A stretch of DNA of 64,000 bases from Streptomyces sp. SAI-127 (GTDB taxonomy: Bacteria > Actinomycetota > Actinomycetes > Streptomycetales > Streptomycetaceae), in assembly GCF_029894425.1 (NCBI RefSeq), contig NZ_JARXYJ010000001.1:7522501-7586500 (forward strand), given 5' to 3'. The notes under the pieces are model-generated. The model was not told the origin of the DNA. It ran no database searches and saw only the letters and a list, made by a program, of their open reading frames with translations. Positions 16,750 to 25,056 of this stretch are shown piece after piece. A program made the translations under genes and the position numbers. Each line of letters begins with the position of its first letter. The first letter of the stretch is position 1.

Positions 16750-18873
16750 GTGCGTGCACCTGGAAAAACGTTGCGGACCAGGACGATGGTTCCACCGGGT
16801 GGCACAGCACACATCGCGGGCGGAGCGGATCCGGCCGACAGTGGAACCATGCGTGTCCGAAGAGCGCGGGGGATGCGAGGACGGCGAACGGCTCGAATAC
16901 GTGACGCGAGCCGGACAGCACTCGCGGCCCGAATACGCGACGCGAGCCGACTGGGCCTCGCACTCCAAAACCGCCTGCCCCACAAACGCCCCTCGGCGAC
17001 AGCCGCCGGGGAAGGGGCGCCTGCCGGGACGGAAGTGTCTGGCGGCGCCCCTGCGGCGCCGACCAGCCCCACCACTCCTGCCGCCCCGACGGCGTCTGTC
17101 GGTTCTGTGTCCGCTGCTGGGGCGGGGGCTTCTGCCGGGCCTGAGGGCCCTGACACGTCGCCTGCGGCTTCTGCCGGGGTGGAGGCGTCGGCCGGGTTCA
17201 CGGCTCCGGTCGCCCCGACGGCGTCTGCCGGGTCTGTGGCCGCTGCCGGGGCGGGGGCTCATGCGGCGCCCGCCGATCCCGCCAGCCCAACGGCTTCCGC
17301 TGGGCCTGAGGCTCCTGCCAGGTCGCCTGCGGCTCCTGCCGGGGCGGAGGCATCTGCCGGGCCTTCGGCCTCCGCTGGGCCCCCCGGTCCTGTCCGCTCG
17401 ACGGCGTCTGCCGGTAATACGGTCCCTGCCGGAGTGGAGGCGTCTGGCGGGCCTACCGTCCCCTCACGTCCGTCGCCTCCTGACAGGCCTGCGGCGTCTG
17501 CCGGGCCCCCGGTCCCCTCACGTCCGACGGCCGTCGGCGGGCCTGCGGCTTCGGTTGGGCCGGCTGGCCCCGCCGGGGCGGAGGCCGCCGACGGGTCTGC
17601 TGTCTCCGCAGGGACCGCCGCTTCCGTTCGGCCGACGCCCCCTACAGGGCCCGCAACTCCGGTTCGGCCGACGCCTCCTACCGGGCCCGCAACTCCGGTT
17701 CGGCCGACGCCTCCTACCGGGCCCGCAACTCCGGTTCGGCCGACGCCTCCTACCGGGCCCGCAACTCCGGTTCGGCCGACGCCCCCTACCGGGCCCGCAA
17801 CTCCCGTTCGGCCGACGACCCCCACCGGGCCCGCGACCCCCGTACGTTCGGCGACCCCCGCCGGGCCCGTCACCCCCGTCCGTGCCGCGACTCCCGTCCG
17901 ACCTGCGCATCCCGCCGACGCAGCTGCCCCCGCCCGGCCAGCTGCCCCCGCCCGGCCAGCTGCCCCCGCCCGGCCAGCCGCCCCCGCCCGGCCGGCGGCC
18001 CCCTCAAGGCCAGCAACCTCCGCCCGGCCAGCGGCCCCCGCCACTCCCGTGGCCGTCGGCCGTCGCGCGGCTCCTGTTCGGTCGGCGCCGGTGGTTCCCG
18101 CCGCCGTGCGGGTGTTGCTCGGGTGTGTTCCCGGGCTCGGTGCCGTCCTCGGGCTGGTGCTGTGTGTCAGCGGTGTCGAGCGTGCGGTCGACGCCGGGCC
18201 CGGCAGGGCTGCCGAAGTGGCCCGGGACGGGCTCGTGGCGCACGGGGCGGCCAGGCCGCACATCGTGTCGCGGTCGGTGTGGGCCGCCGGCACCGGTGAG
18301 GCGAACTCCGCCGCCCGCACGCCACCGCCCCCGCACTACGACGACAAGGTGCTCGCGGTCTTCGTGCACCACACCGACTCGCCCAACGGCTACGACTGCG
18401 CCGACGCACCCCGCATCATCCGCTACCTCGCCGCCGGCCAGACCGGCGCCCGGGACTGGGACGACATCGGCTACAACTTCCTCGTCGACCGCTGCGGCAC
18501 CATCTACGAGGGCCGCGCGGGCGGCGTCGACCGACCCGTCACCGGCGCCCACACCCAGGGCTTCAACCACCGCACGGCGGGCATCGCCGCCATCGGTACC
18601 TTCACCGCAGGCGCACCCGTGCCGCGGGCCATGACCGACGCGATCGCCGCACTGGCCGCCTGGAAGCTCGGCCTCACCGGCATCGACCCGCGCAAAACCG
18701 TCCGTCTCACCTCCAGCAACAGCCTCAGCCGCTACACCGCCGGCACCACCGCGAAGCTGCCCGCCCTCGCCGCCCACGGCGACGGCTACATGACGACCTG
18801 TCCCGGCGCCGCCCTCAGGGCACGGCTGCCGGAGATCAGGGAGACGGCGGCCCGCCTCCAGGGCCGGACCTGA
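16750..18873 (+). CDS. Membrane-anchored PGRP/N-acetylmuramoyl-L-alanine amidase with a long repetitive Pro/Ala-rich N-terminus
   Basis: The C-terminal 200 residues are a PGRP/amidase_2 domain with likely zinc ligands in FVHHTDSPNG, GAHTQGFNH and MTTCPGAAL, so the enzyme should cut muramoyl-L-alanine bonds. It is preceded by one membrane segment (about residues 453-476), making a type II membrane protein with the amidase outside. Before that, about 440 residues of Pro/Ala/Gly/Thr-rich low-complexity sequence include seven 12-residue repeats VRPTPPTGPATP (last two diverged) and four PAAPAR units. Third-position GC in this part is far lower than in neighbouring genes. The start is uncertain: GTG 16750, ATG 16786, 16849 and 16873 are all possible, and a short form starting just before the membrane segment cannot be excluded. 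Confidence 0.65.
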   Translation: MRAPGKTLRTRTMVPPGGTAHIAGGADPADSGTMRVRRARGMRGRRTARIRDASRTALAARIRDASRLGLALQNRLPHKRPSATAAGEGAPAGTEVSGGAPAAPTSPTTPAAPTASVGSVSAAGAGASAGPEGPDTSPAASAGVEASAGFTAPVAPTASAGSVAAAGAGAHAAPADPASPTASAGPEAPARSPAAPAGAEASAGPSASAGPPGPVRSTASAGNTVPAGVEASGGPTVPSRPSPPDRPAASAGPPVPSRPTAVGGPAASVGPAGPAGAEAADGSAVSAGTAASVRPTPPTGPATPVRPTPPTGPATPVRPTPPTGPATPVRPTPPTGPATPVRPTPPTGPATPVRPTTPTGPATPVRSATPAGPVTPVRAATPVRPAHPADAAAPARPAAPARPAAPARPAAPARPAAPSRPATSARPAAPATPVAVGRRAAPVRSAPVVPAAVRVLLGCVPGLGAVLGLVLCVSGVERAVDAGPGRAAEVARDGLVAHGAARPHIVSRSVWAAGTGEANSAARTPPPPHYDDKVLAVFVHHTDSPNGYDCADAPRIIRYLAAGQTGARDWDDIGYNFLVDRCGTIYEGRAGGVDRPVTGAHTQGFNHRTAGIAAIGTFTAGAPVPRAMTDAIAALAAWKLGLTGIDPRKTVRLTSSNSLSRYTAGTTAKLPALAAHGDGYMTTCPGAALRARLPEIRETAARLQGRT
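17626..17877 (+). repeat. Seven tandem 36-bp repeats within the amidase gene
   Basis: Seven in-frame 36-bp units encode VRPTPPTGPATP five times, then VRPTTPTGPATP and VRSATPAGPVTP. The first units are almost identical at the DNA level and the last two are diverged, so the array is probably expanding or contracting by slippage at its left side. The unit length keeps the reading frame. Confidence 0.9.
17921..17992 (+). repeat. Four tandem 18-bp repeats within the amidase gene
   Basis: Units of CAGCTGCCCCCGCCCGGC occur at 17921, 17939 and 17957, with a one-base variant at 17975. They encode repeated Pro-Ala-Arg-Pro-Ala-Ala in the amidase frame. Confidence 0.9.
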
Positions 18874-18891
18874 CCCGCCCAGTCCCACGGG

Positions 18892-20019
18892 TCACCTGCG
18901 GCCGAGATACACCCCCAAGGCCCGCTGCAACACCCTGCCCTGGAGCCCCACCGGCCGTTCCCACTCGCCGAGGTACTCCACGACCCGGCCGCCCGCCCCC
19001 GTCTTGAAGCGGAGCCGGCCCAGCAGACGGTCATCCCCGAGGGAGGGGTTCACGGAACGCAGGTCGTACGTCTCGGCCCCGGCCGCCCGCGCATCGCACA
19101 GCATCCGCCACAACAGCGCGCTGCTGGGCCGCAGTTCCCGCCCCCGGCGACCGGACGCGGCGTAGGAGTGCCAGACACGGGAACCGACGTTGATCATCAG
19201 CGCGGCGGAGAGCACCTCCCCGTCGTACTCGGCGAGATACAGCCGCAGCCGGTCGGAGTCCTCGGCGTTCATGGCCTCCCACATGCGCCGGAAGTAGACC
19301 GGCGGGCGGGCCCGGAAGCCGTCGTGGGCGGCGGTCGCGGCATAGAGGCGATAGAAGTCGGGCAGATCGGCGGCCGTCCCCCAGGAGACCCGGACACCCG
19401 CCGACTCGGCCGTGCGCAGGGACTGCTCGAAGTGCGGTGCGAGGGCTTCGCGCAGCTCGTCCACCGAGCGGCCCGCGAGCGGTATGTGACAGCCGTAGCG
19501 CGGCTGCCCGAGCCCGAACCCGCTGTCCTCGTCCTGCGCGCACCGTCGCCACCCCAGCCCGCGCAGCCGCTCCGCGGCGTCCAGCGCGAACCCGTCGACG
19601 CCGGCCGCCGGCAACTCGCGCACATGGCGTACGTCGGGGTCGGCGATGCCCGCCGTCACAGTCCCGGCGTCCCAGTGCCGAACGACCACGGGTGGCCCGA
19701 TCCGCACCGAGAACGCCCCGCGCTTCTCCAGGTGGGCGACCAGCGGATCCAGCAGGCGCTCCGGGCGCGGGCCGCGCCAGTCGATCGCGGGCCCGTCGGG
19801 GAGGTAGGCGAGGCAGCGCCGGGTGCCGGGCAGCGGCCGGTACAGGACGAGTGCCGTCGCGACCGTCGCCTCGCCCTCGAACCAGCCGACGCTCTCCGCC
19901 AGCCAGTCGGGCTTCACGTCGGCCCACTCGGGGATCTGGAGATGGCTCGCGTCGGGGTGCAGCCGCAGGTGGGCGAGATGTTCCTCGCGCGTGATCTCGC
20001 GCACATACGGGCTGGTCAT
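18892..20019 (-). CDS. femX: FemX-like lipid II amino-acid transferase (FemABX family)
   Basis: A 375-residue FemABX protein with the two tandem GNAT-like halves expected: N-terminal SHLQIPEWADVK and C-terminal LLWRMLCDARAAGAETYDLRSVN. In Streptomyces the FemX-type enzyme adds the glycine branch to lipid II from glycyl-tRNA, on the cytoplasmic side of the membrane. ATG 20019 follows AGGAG by nine to ten bases; the extra 25 residues encoded further upstream lack homology. The gene converges with the amidase gene (18 bases between stops), so a bridge-building and a bridge-region-cutting enzyme sit side by side. Substrate amino acid is inferred from the family. Confidence 0.82.
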   Translation of the reverse strand: MTSPYVREITREEHLAHLRLHPDASHLQIPEWADVKPDWLAESVGWFEGEATVATALVLYRPLPGTRRCLAYLPDGPAIDWRGPRPERLLDPLVAHLEKRGAFSVRIGPPVVVRHWDAGTVTAGIADPDVRHVRELPAAGVDGFALDAAERLRGLGWRRCAQDEDSGFGLGQPRYGCHIPLAGRSVDELREALAPHFEQSLRTAESAGVRVSWGTAADLPDFYRLYAATAAHDGFRARPPVYFRRMWEAMNAEDSDRLRLYLAEYDGEVLSAALMINVGSRVWHSYAASGRRGRELRPSSALLWRMLCDARAAGAETYDLRSVNPSLGDDRLLGRLRFKTGAGGRVVEYLGEWERPVGLQGRVLQRALGVYLGRR

Positions 20020-20178
20020 GGGCGGGGTGCTCCTGTTCGGGGCGGCCACGGTAAGCCGGGAGTCACGGCAGGGGTCAAGAGGCCGAGCCCTCACAGGTTT
20101 CTCGTAGGCGACTCAAGGACCACTCCGAAACAGTCGCCCTATCGTCATGCACACGCACTGACTGGAGGTGGGGAAGAA

Positions 20179-20415
20179 ATGAACAGCAGTCACACGAACA
20201 CCATGGAGAAGGCCGGCGGATGGACCCGGACCGCCCGCGGACCCTGGGCGGTCGTCTGCGCCGTCGCGGCCGTGATCCTCGGCCCGGCAGCCGTCACCGC
20301 GTCCGCGCTCGACCAGGCCAACGCGGCCCCGATGCACCACGCGGTGAAGGCCGACCAGACGCAGGCGTACATCCCGACGGACACGACCCGGCGCAGGGCC
20401 ACGACGGAGGCCTGA
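20179..20415 (+). CDS. Small secreted or membrane protein, 78 aa
   Basis: ATG 20179 follows GGAGGTGGGG, a strong ribosome site. The protein has a basic start and a hydrophobic stretch (about residues 21-42, GPWAVVCAVAAVILGPAAV), then an Ala-rich probable signal-peptidase region (TASALDQANAAP). The mature part of about 28 residues is hydrophilic and ends in a basic TTRRRATTEA tail. It is probably exported or membrane-held by an uncleaved signal. It is divergent from the FemX-like gene and ends 27 bases from the convergent DUF4240 gene. Function unknown. Confidence 0.65.
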   Translation: MNSSHTNTMEKAGGWTRTARGPWAVVCAVAAVILGPAAVTASALDQANAAPMHHAVKADQTQAYIPTDTTRRRATTEA

Positions 20416-20442
20416 ACACAGCGCGAGCGGCCTGACCGGGAC

Positions 20443-20961
20443 TCAGCCCCTGAACCGCTCCCACAGCTTGGGATACCGCTCCGCCAGTACCCGGTCGCTC
20501 TCCAGGTCGACCGGCGCGCCGAGCGGCTCGGAGGCCGCGGGCGGGATACCCAGGTCGGGAGCGACGGCACCGGTGAGCTGCTCATAGGCCTCGTCAGCCG
20601 CGTAGCCCAGTTCCTCGCCGTCGCCGTCGATCTCCTCGTCGAAGTCGGCCAGCAGGTCGGCGAGCGAGTCGGGATCGTGCACGCCCCCCTCGTACACCTC
20701 ACGCCCCTGGCCGATCAGCCAGCACCGGAAGGAGTCGAAGGCGTCGTCGCTCACCCCGTCCAGCAGGATCCAGGCGGCGCCCCACAGGTCCCAGGTGTAC
20801 GCACGGTTGAAGCGGGCCTCGAAGTGACGGGCGAAGTCGAGGACCATGTCCGGGTCCAGCGCCAGGAGTCGGTCCACGAGCAGGTCGGCCTGCTCCTCGG
20901 GGTCTCCCTCGGCGGCCTCGCGGGTGGCGTCCACCAGCTCCCAGAACTCCGTCTCGTCCAT
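20443..20961 (-). CDS. DUF4240 domain protein, 172 aa
   Basis: The start MDETEFWELVDATREA and the text TWDLWGAAWILLDG followed by SDDAFDSFRCWLIGQG are characteristic of DUF4240 proteins, which are common in Streptomyces and have no known activity. It is soluble and acidic with no signal peptide. ATG 20961 is chosen because the family begins there; open sequence upstream overlaps the WYL regulator gene in another frame. It lies 57 bases downstream of the WYL regulator stop region on the same strand, so the two may be cotranscribed. Confidence 0.88.
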   Translation of the reverse strand: MDETEFWELVDATREAAEGDPEEQADLLVDRLLALDPDMVLDFARHFEARFNRAYTWDLWGAAWILLDGVSDDAFDSFRCWLIGQGREVYEGGVHDPDSLADLLADFDEEIDGDGEELGYAADEAYEQLTGAVAPDLGIPPAASEPLGAPVDLESDRVLAERYPKLWERFRG

Positions 20962-21017
20962 CACGGGTCCAGCATCGGGCCTGGAAGGGTGGGGCGCACG
21001 TGGAGTGCGGCGGATTG

Positions 21018-22016
21018 TTATGTCCCGAACAGCGTCCCGTTGCTCCCGTACAGCCCCGCCAGACGTACGGCGTCCCGCGCGAACCGCGCCCGCAGGCTCT
21101 CCGGGGCCAGCACCTCGGCCTCCGGCCCCAGCGACGCGAGCTGCGCGTGGGCGACCTCCTCGGACTCCACCGGGAGGGTCACCGTCACCCAACCGCCATC
21201 GTCCGGCGGCCCGGCGGCCGCCAGTGCCTCCCGGGCGGGACCGGCGGGATCGACGGCGTACGGCAGTCTGCGCGCCCCTGCTGCGGACAGCCGTACGACG
21301 ACCTCGGCCCGCAGGATCGAGCGCGCGAACTGTTCGGCGCGCTCCTCCCAGAACTTGGGCAGGTCGAACTCCTCGTCGCGCTCGAACCCTTCCCCGGCGG
21401 CCGTCACCGCCAGGAACCGGTCGATGCGGTACACCCGGAAGGAGCCGTTCTCCGGGATCCGCGCGCACAGGTACCAGACGCCCGCCTTGAGCACGAGCCC
21501 GTACGGCTCCATCTCCCGCTGCACCTCGCGCTCGCGGCCGCGATAGCGCGCGGTGACCCGTCTGTCGTCCCACACGGCGTCGGCGACGGCGGGCAGCAAC
21601 TCGGGGGACTTCGGCTCGGTGAACCAGTTGGGCGCGTCGAGATGGAACCGCTGAGCGGCCGTACGGGAGGCGTCGCTGAGGGAGGGGAGCAGCGCGGCGG
21701 ACACCTTCAGCCGGGCGGCGGAGGCGGCGTCATCCAGCCCCATCTCGCGCAGCGCCCCCGGCACACCGGACAGGAACAGCGCCTCCGCCTCGCCGCGGGC
21801 CAGGCCGGTGAGACGGGTGCGATAGCCGCCGATGAGGCGGTACCCGCCCGCCCTGCCCCGGTCCGCGTACACCGGAACCCCGGCCTCCGACAACGCCTGC
21901 GCATCCCGCGTCACCGTCCGCTCCGACACCTCCAGCTCCCGTGCCAGCTCGGCGGCGGTCATGGAGGTACGGGACTGGAGCAACAGCACCATCTTGATGA
22001 GCCGGGCAGCACGCAT
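21018..22016 (-). CDS. WYL-domain helix-turn-helix transcriptional regulator, 332 aa
   Basis: The N-terminal 60 residues form a DeoR/HTH_11-type winged helix (TAAELARELEVSERTVTRDAQAL). The middle is a WYL domain with the signature MEPYGLVLKAGVWYLCAR, and the C-terminus is a WCX-like extension. WYL regulators sense nucleic-acid or nucleotide-like ligands and often control DNA-damage or defence genes, but no such gene lies nearby here. It ends 57 bases before the DUF4240 gene start, on the same strand. It is separated from aceE by 77 bases. The target is not evident. Confidence 0.9.
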   Translation of the reverse strand: MRAARLIKMVLLLQSRTSMTAAELARELEVSERTVTRDAQALSEAGVPVYADRGRAGGYRLIGGYRTRLTGLARGEAEALFLSGVPGALREMGLDDAASAARLKVSAALLPSLSDASRTAAQRFHLDAPNWFTEPKSPELLPAVADAVWDDRRVTARYRGREREVQREMEPYGLVLKAGVWYLCARIPENGSFRVYRIDRFLAVTAAGEGFERDEEFDLPKFWEERAEQFARSILRAEVVVRLSAAGARRLPYAVDPAGPAREALAAAGPPDDGGWVTVTLPVESEEVAHAQLASLGPEAEVLAPESLRARFARDAVRLAGLYGSNGTLFGT

Positions 22017-22092
22017 GGGTTCATGATGCCGGGGGCCACTGACAGCGAAGGGGTACGGCGGCCGCCGTACCCCTTCATCGAAGCCCGGGCCC

Positions 22093-24795
22093 CTACAGCC
22101 CGTACTTCTCCCGCGCTTCCTTCACGGCCGTCGCCTTCACCTCACCGCGCCGGGCGAGCTGAGCCAGGGCCGCGACCACGACGGACTCCGCGTCGACGCC
22201 GAAGTGGCGGCGGGCGCCCTCGCGGGTGTCGGAGAGGCCGAAGCCGTCCGCGCCGAGCGAGGACCAGTCCTGCTCGACCCACTGCGCGATCTGGTCCGGG
22301 ACCTGGCGCATGTAGTCGGAGACCGCGAGGACCGGGCCCTCGGCACCGTGCAGCGCCTGACGGACGTACGGGACCCGCTCTTCGCCGCGCAGCAGACCGG
22401 CGTCGGCCTCCAGCGCATCCCGGCGGAGTTCCGTCCAGGACGTCGCGGACCACACGTCGGCCGCCACGCCCCACTCCTCGGCCAGCATCCGCTGCGCCTT
22501 CAGCACCCAGTGGATCGCCGTGCCGGAGCCCAGCAGCTGGATGCGGGGGGCGTTGGCGGCCGGGGAAAGGCCCGCGGACTCCGCCGTGTTGAAGCGGTAG
22601 AGGCCCTTGACGATGCCCTCGTCGATGCCCGTACCGGACGGCTTGGCGGGCTGCGGAAGCGGCTCGTTGTAGACCGTCAGGTAGTAGAAGACGTTCGGGT
22701 CCTCGCCGGGCGCCGCCTCGCCGTACATACGGCGGATGCCGTCGCGCACGATCGTGGCGACCTCGTACGCGAACGCCGGGTCGTACGTCAACGCCGCCGG
22801 GTTCGTCGCCGCGATCACCGGCGAGTGACCGTCCGCGTGCTGCAGGCCCTCGCCCGTCAGGGTGGTACGGCCCGCCGTGGCGCCGACGAGGAAGCCGCGG
22901 CCCAGCTGGTCGCCGAGCTGCCACATCTGGTCGGCCGTGCGCTGCCAGCCGAACATCGAGTAGAAGATGTAGAACGGGATCATCGCCTCGCCGTGCGTCG
23001 CGTACGCGGTGGACGCGGCGATGAAGTCGGCCATCGAACCGGCCTCGGTGATCCCCTCGTTGAGGATCTGGCCGTTCTGGGCCTCCTTGTAGTACATCAG
23101 CTGGTCGCGGTCGACCGGCTCGTACGTCTGGCCCTTGGGGGAGTAGATCCCGAGCGACGGGAACAGCGACTCCATACCGAAGGTGCGCGCCTCGTCGGGG
23201 ACGATCGGCACCCAGCGCCTGCCGGTCTCCTTGTCGCGGACCAGGTCCTTGATCAGGCGGACGAAGGCCATGGTGGTGGCCACGTTCTGCGAGCCGGAGC
23301 CCTTGTCGAAGGAGGCGAAGGCCTTCTCGGCGGGGGCCGGCAGCGGGGCCACCGGGTGCACACGGCGGGCCGGGGCCGGACCGCCGAGGGCGGCGCGGCG
23401 CTCCTGGAGGTAGCGGACCTCGGGGGAGTCGGCGCCCGGGTGGCCGTAGGGGACCACGCCGTCGACGAAGTCACTGTCCTTGATGGGCAGTTCAAGCAGG
23501 TCACGCATGGTCTTGAACTCGTCCACCGTCAGCTTCTTCATCTGGTGGTTGGCGTTCTTCGACGCGAAGCCCTCGCCGAGGGTGTGGCCCTTGACCGTCT
23601 GGGCCAGGATGACCGTCGGCGCGCCCTTGAACTCGACGGCGGCCTTGTAGGCGGCGTACACCTTGCGCGCCTCGTGGCCACCGCGGGAGAGGTGGAAACA
23701 CTCGAGGATCTTGTCGTCGGACAGCAGCTTCGCCATCTCGACGAGAGCCGGGTCCTTGCCGAAGAAGTCCTGGCGGATGTAGGCGGCGTCGCGCGTCTGG
23801 TACGTCTGCACCTGCGCGTCGGGTACCTCGCGGAGCCGTCGTACCAGCGCGCCCGTGGTGTCGAGCCGGAACAGCTCGTCCCAGGCGTTGCCCCACAGCG
23901 ACTTGATGACGTTCCAGCCGGCGCCGCGGAACTGGGCCTCCAGCTCCTGCACGATCTTGAAGTTCGCGCGGACCGGGCCGTCGAGGCGCTGCAGGTTGCA
24001 GTTGATGACGAAGGTGAGGTTGTCGAGGCCCTCGCGGCTCGCGAGTGCGAGTGCCGCCGTGGACTCCGGCTCGTCCATCTCGCCGTCGCCGAGGAAGGCC
24101 CAGACGTGGGAGTCCGAGACGTCCTTGATGCCGCGGGCCGTCAGGTAGCGGTTGAAGCGCGCCTGGTAGATCGCGGAGAGCGGGCCGAGGCCCATCGACA
24201 CCGTCGGGAACTCCCACAGCCAGGGCAGGCGACGGGGGTGCGGGTACGACGGGAGGCCGTTGCCGCCCGACTCGCGGCGGAAGTTGTCGAGCTGCTGCTC
24301 GTCCAGCCGGCCGTCGAGGAAGGCGCGGGCGTAGATGCCGGGGGAGGCGTGGCCCTGGATGTAGAGCTGGTCGCCGGACCCGTCGGCCTCCTTGCCCTTG
24401 AAGAAGTGGTTGAAGCCGGTCTCGTAGAGCCAGGCCGCGGAGGCGAAGGTGGCGATGTGGCCGCCGACGCCGTATTTGGAGCCGCGGGTGACCATGGCGG
24501 CCGCGTTCCAGCGGTTCCACCCGGTGATCTTCCGCTCCATCTCCTCGTCACCGGGCGCGGACGGCTCGGCGGCGGTGGGGATGGTGTTGACGTAGTCGGT
24601 CTCGAGGAGCTTCGGCAGCGCGATGCCGTTGCCCTCCGCCCTCTCCAGCGTGCGACGCATCAGGTACGCGGCTCGGTGCGGGCCGGCCGCCTTGGCGACC
24701 GCGTCCAGCGAGGCCTGCCATTCGGCGGTCTCCTCCGGGTCCCGGTCGGGGAGCTGGTCGAGCTCGCTCGGCTGGATGGCGATGGGGTCGGTCAT
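22093..24795 (-). CDS. aceE: Pyruvate dehydrogenase E1 component (homodimeric)
   Basis: The 900-residue AceE decarboxylates pyruvate with thiamine diphosphate and passes acetyl to lipoyl-E2. The thiamine diphosphate motif is visible as GDGEMDEPESTAAL, and sequences such as QGHASPGIYARAFLDGRL and FYIFYSMFGWQRTADQMWQLGDQ are typical of the homodimeric type. Length is normal for the family. ATG 24795 has a purine-rich GGAAGGCGG upstream. A likely promoter with a palindromic operator lies about 110-140 bases upstream, and a GntR regulator gene follows further upstream on the same strand, so regulation by that protein is plausible. E2 (aceF) is not in the window; SucB and LpdA are. Confidence 0.96.
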   Translation of the reverse strand: MTDPIAIQPSELDQLPDRDPEETAEWQASLDAVAKAAGPHRAAYLMRRTLERAEGNGIALPKLLETDYVNTIPTAAEPSAPGDEEMERKITGWNRWNAAAMVTRGSKYGVGGHIATFASAAWLYETGFNHFFKGKEADGSGDQLYIQGHASPGIYARAFLDGRLDEQQLDNFRRESGGNGLPSYPHPRRLPWLWEFPTVSMGLGPLSAIYQARFNRYLTARGIKDVSDSHVWAFLGDGEMDEPESTAALALASREGLDNLTFVINCNLQRLDGPVRANFKIVQELEAQFRGAGWNVIKSLWGNAWDELFRLDTTGALVRRLREVPDAQVQTYQTRDAAYIRQDFFGKDPALVEMAKLLSDDKILECFHLSRGGHEARKVYAAYKAAVEFKGAPTVILAQTVKGHTLGEGFASKNANHQMKKLTVDEFKTMRDLLELPIKDSDFVDGVVPYGHPGADSPEVRYLQERRAALGGPAPARRVHPVAPLPAPAEKAFASFDKGSGSQNVATTMAFVRLIKDLVRDKETGRRWVPIVPDEARTFGMESLFPSLGIYSPKGQTYEPVDRDQLMYYKEAQNGQILNEGITEAGSMADFIAASTAYATHGEAMIPFYIFYSMFGWQRTADQMWQLGDQLGRGFLVGATAGRTTLTGEGLQHADGHSPVIAATNPAALTYDPAFAYEVATIVRDGIRRMYGEAAPGEDPNVFYYLTVYNEPLPQPAKPSGTGIDEGIVKGLYRFNTAESAGLSPAANAPRIQLLGSGTAIHWVLKAQRMLAEEWGVAADVWSATSWTELRRDALEADAGLLRGEERVPYVRQALHGAEGPVLAVSDYMRQVPDQIAQWVEQDWSSLGADGFGLSDTREGARRHFGVDAESVVVAALAQLARRGEVKATAVKEAREKYGL

Positions 24796-24905
24796 GTCGC
24801 CGCCTTCCTCAGTCGAAGGGGGTTCCCTCAATCAGGCAGGGTTTCGGGGGTGCCCTTTGTCTTTGGCAGGACAGGGCGGAGGGCCCCGGTAAGGGCCCGT
24901 CGAGG

Positions 24906-24935
24906 ACTCTAACTCGCTGATCGATGATCGATCAA
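24906..24935 (-). promoter_or_regulatory. aceE promoter with palindromic operator
   Basis: On the minus strand a -35-like TTGATC (24935-24930) and a -10-like TAGAGT (24911-24906) are 18 bases apart. Between and over them lies a perfect 8-bp inverted repeat with one central base, TGATCGATGATCGATCA (24918-24934). A repressor bound there would block RNA polymerase. The position about 110 bases upstream of aceE and 123 bases from the GntR gene makes GntR the obvious candidate binder; this is inference. Confidence 0.6.
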
Positions 24936-25056
24936 AGGGTTGAGAGGCAAAACTTCTCGATGACGAGAAAGTAGGCACGGGGTGCCTTCGACGGAGACAC
25001 CGGGTGCCTTGTTTTCGAAGGGTTTCCGCAGGTGAGCGCGGGTCTGCTCGGCTGCG

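Noticed and set aside
16894..16949. A repeated 20-base CGAATACG(T/C)GACGCGAGCCG pair in the amidase N-terminus
   Set aside because: It encodes a short duplicated RIRDASR motif in the uncertain N-terminal frame, and no site function is apparent.
17626..17992. CRISPR-like array
   Set aside because: Units are direct tandem repeats without spacers and in frame with a protein.
17259..18320. A Gly-rich collagen-like frame (GVAGPVGGVGRT) on the minus strand
   Set aside because: It is the antisense of the same tandem repeats, third-position GC is low, and no ribosome site or domain supports it.
15419..18634. A 1071-codon plus-strand open frame through marP antisense and the amidase repeats
   Set aside because: It is out of phase with the amidase catalytic domain and encodes repetitive Arg/Leu/Pro text.
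22204..24912. A 902-codon plus-strand open frame
   Set aside because: It is the antisense of aceE.
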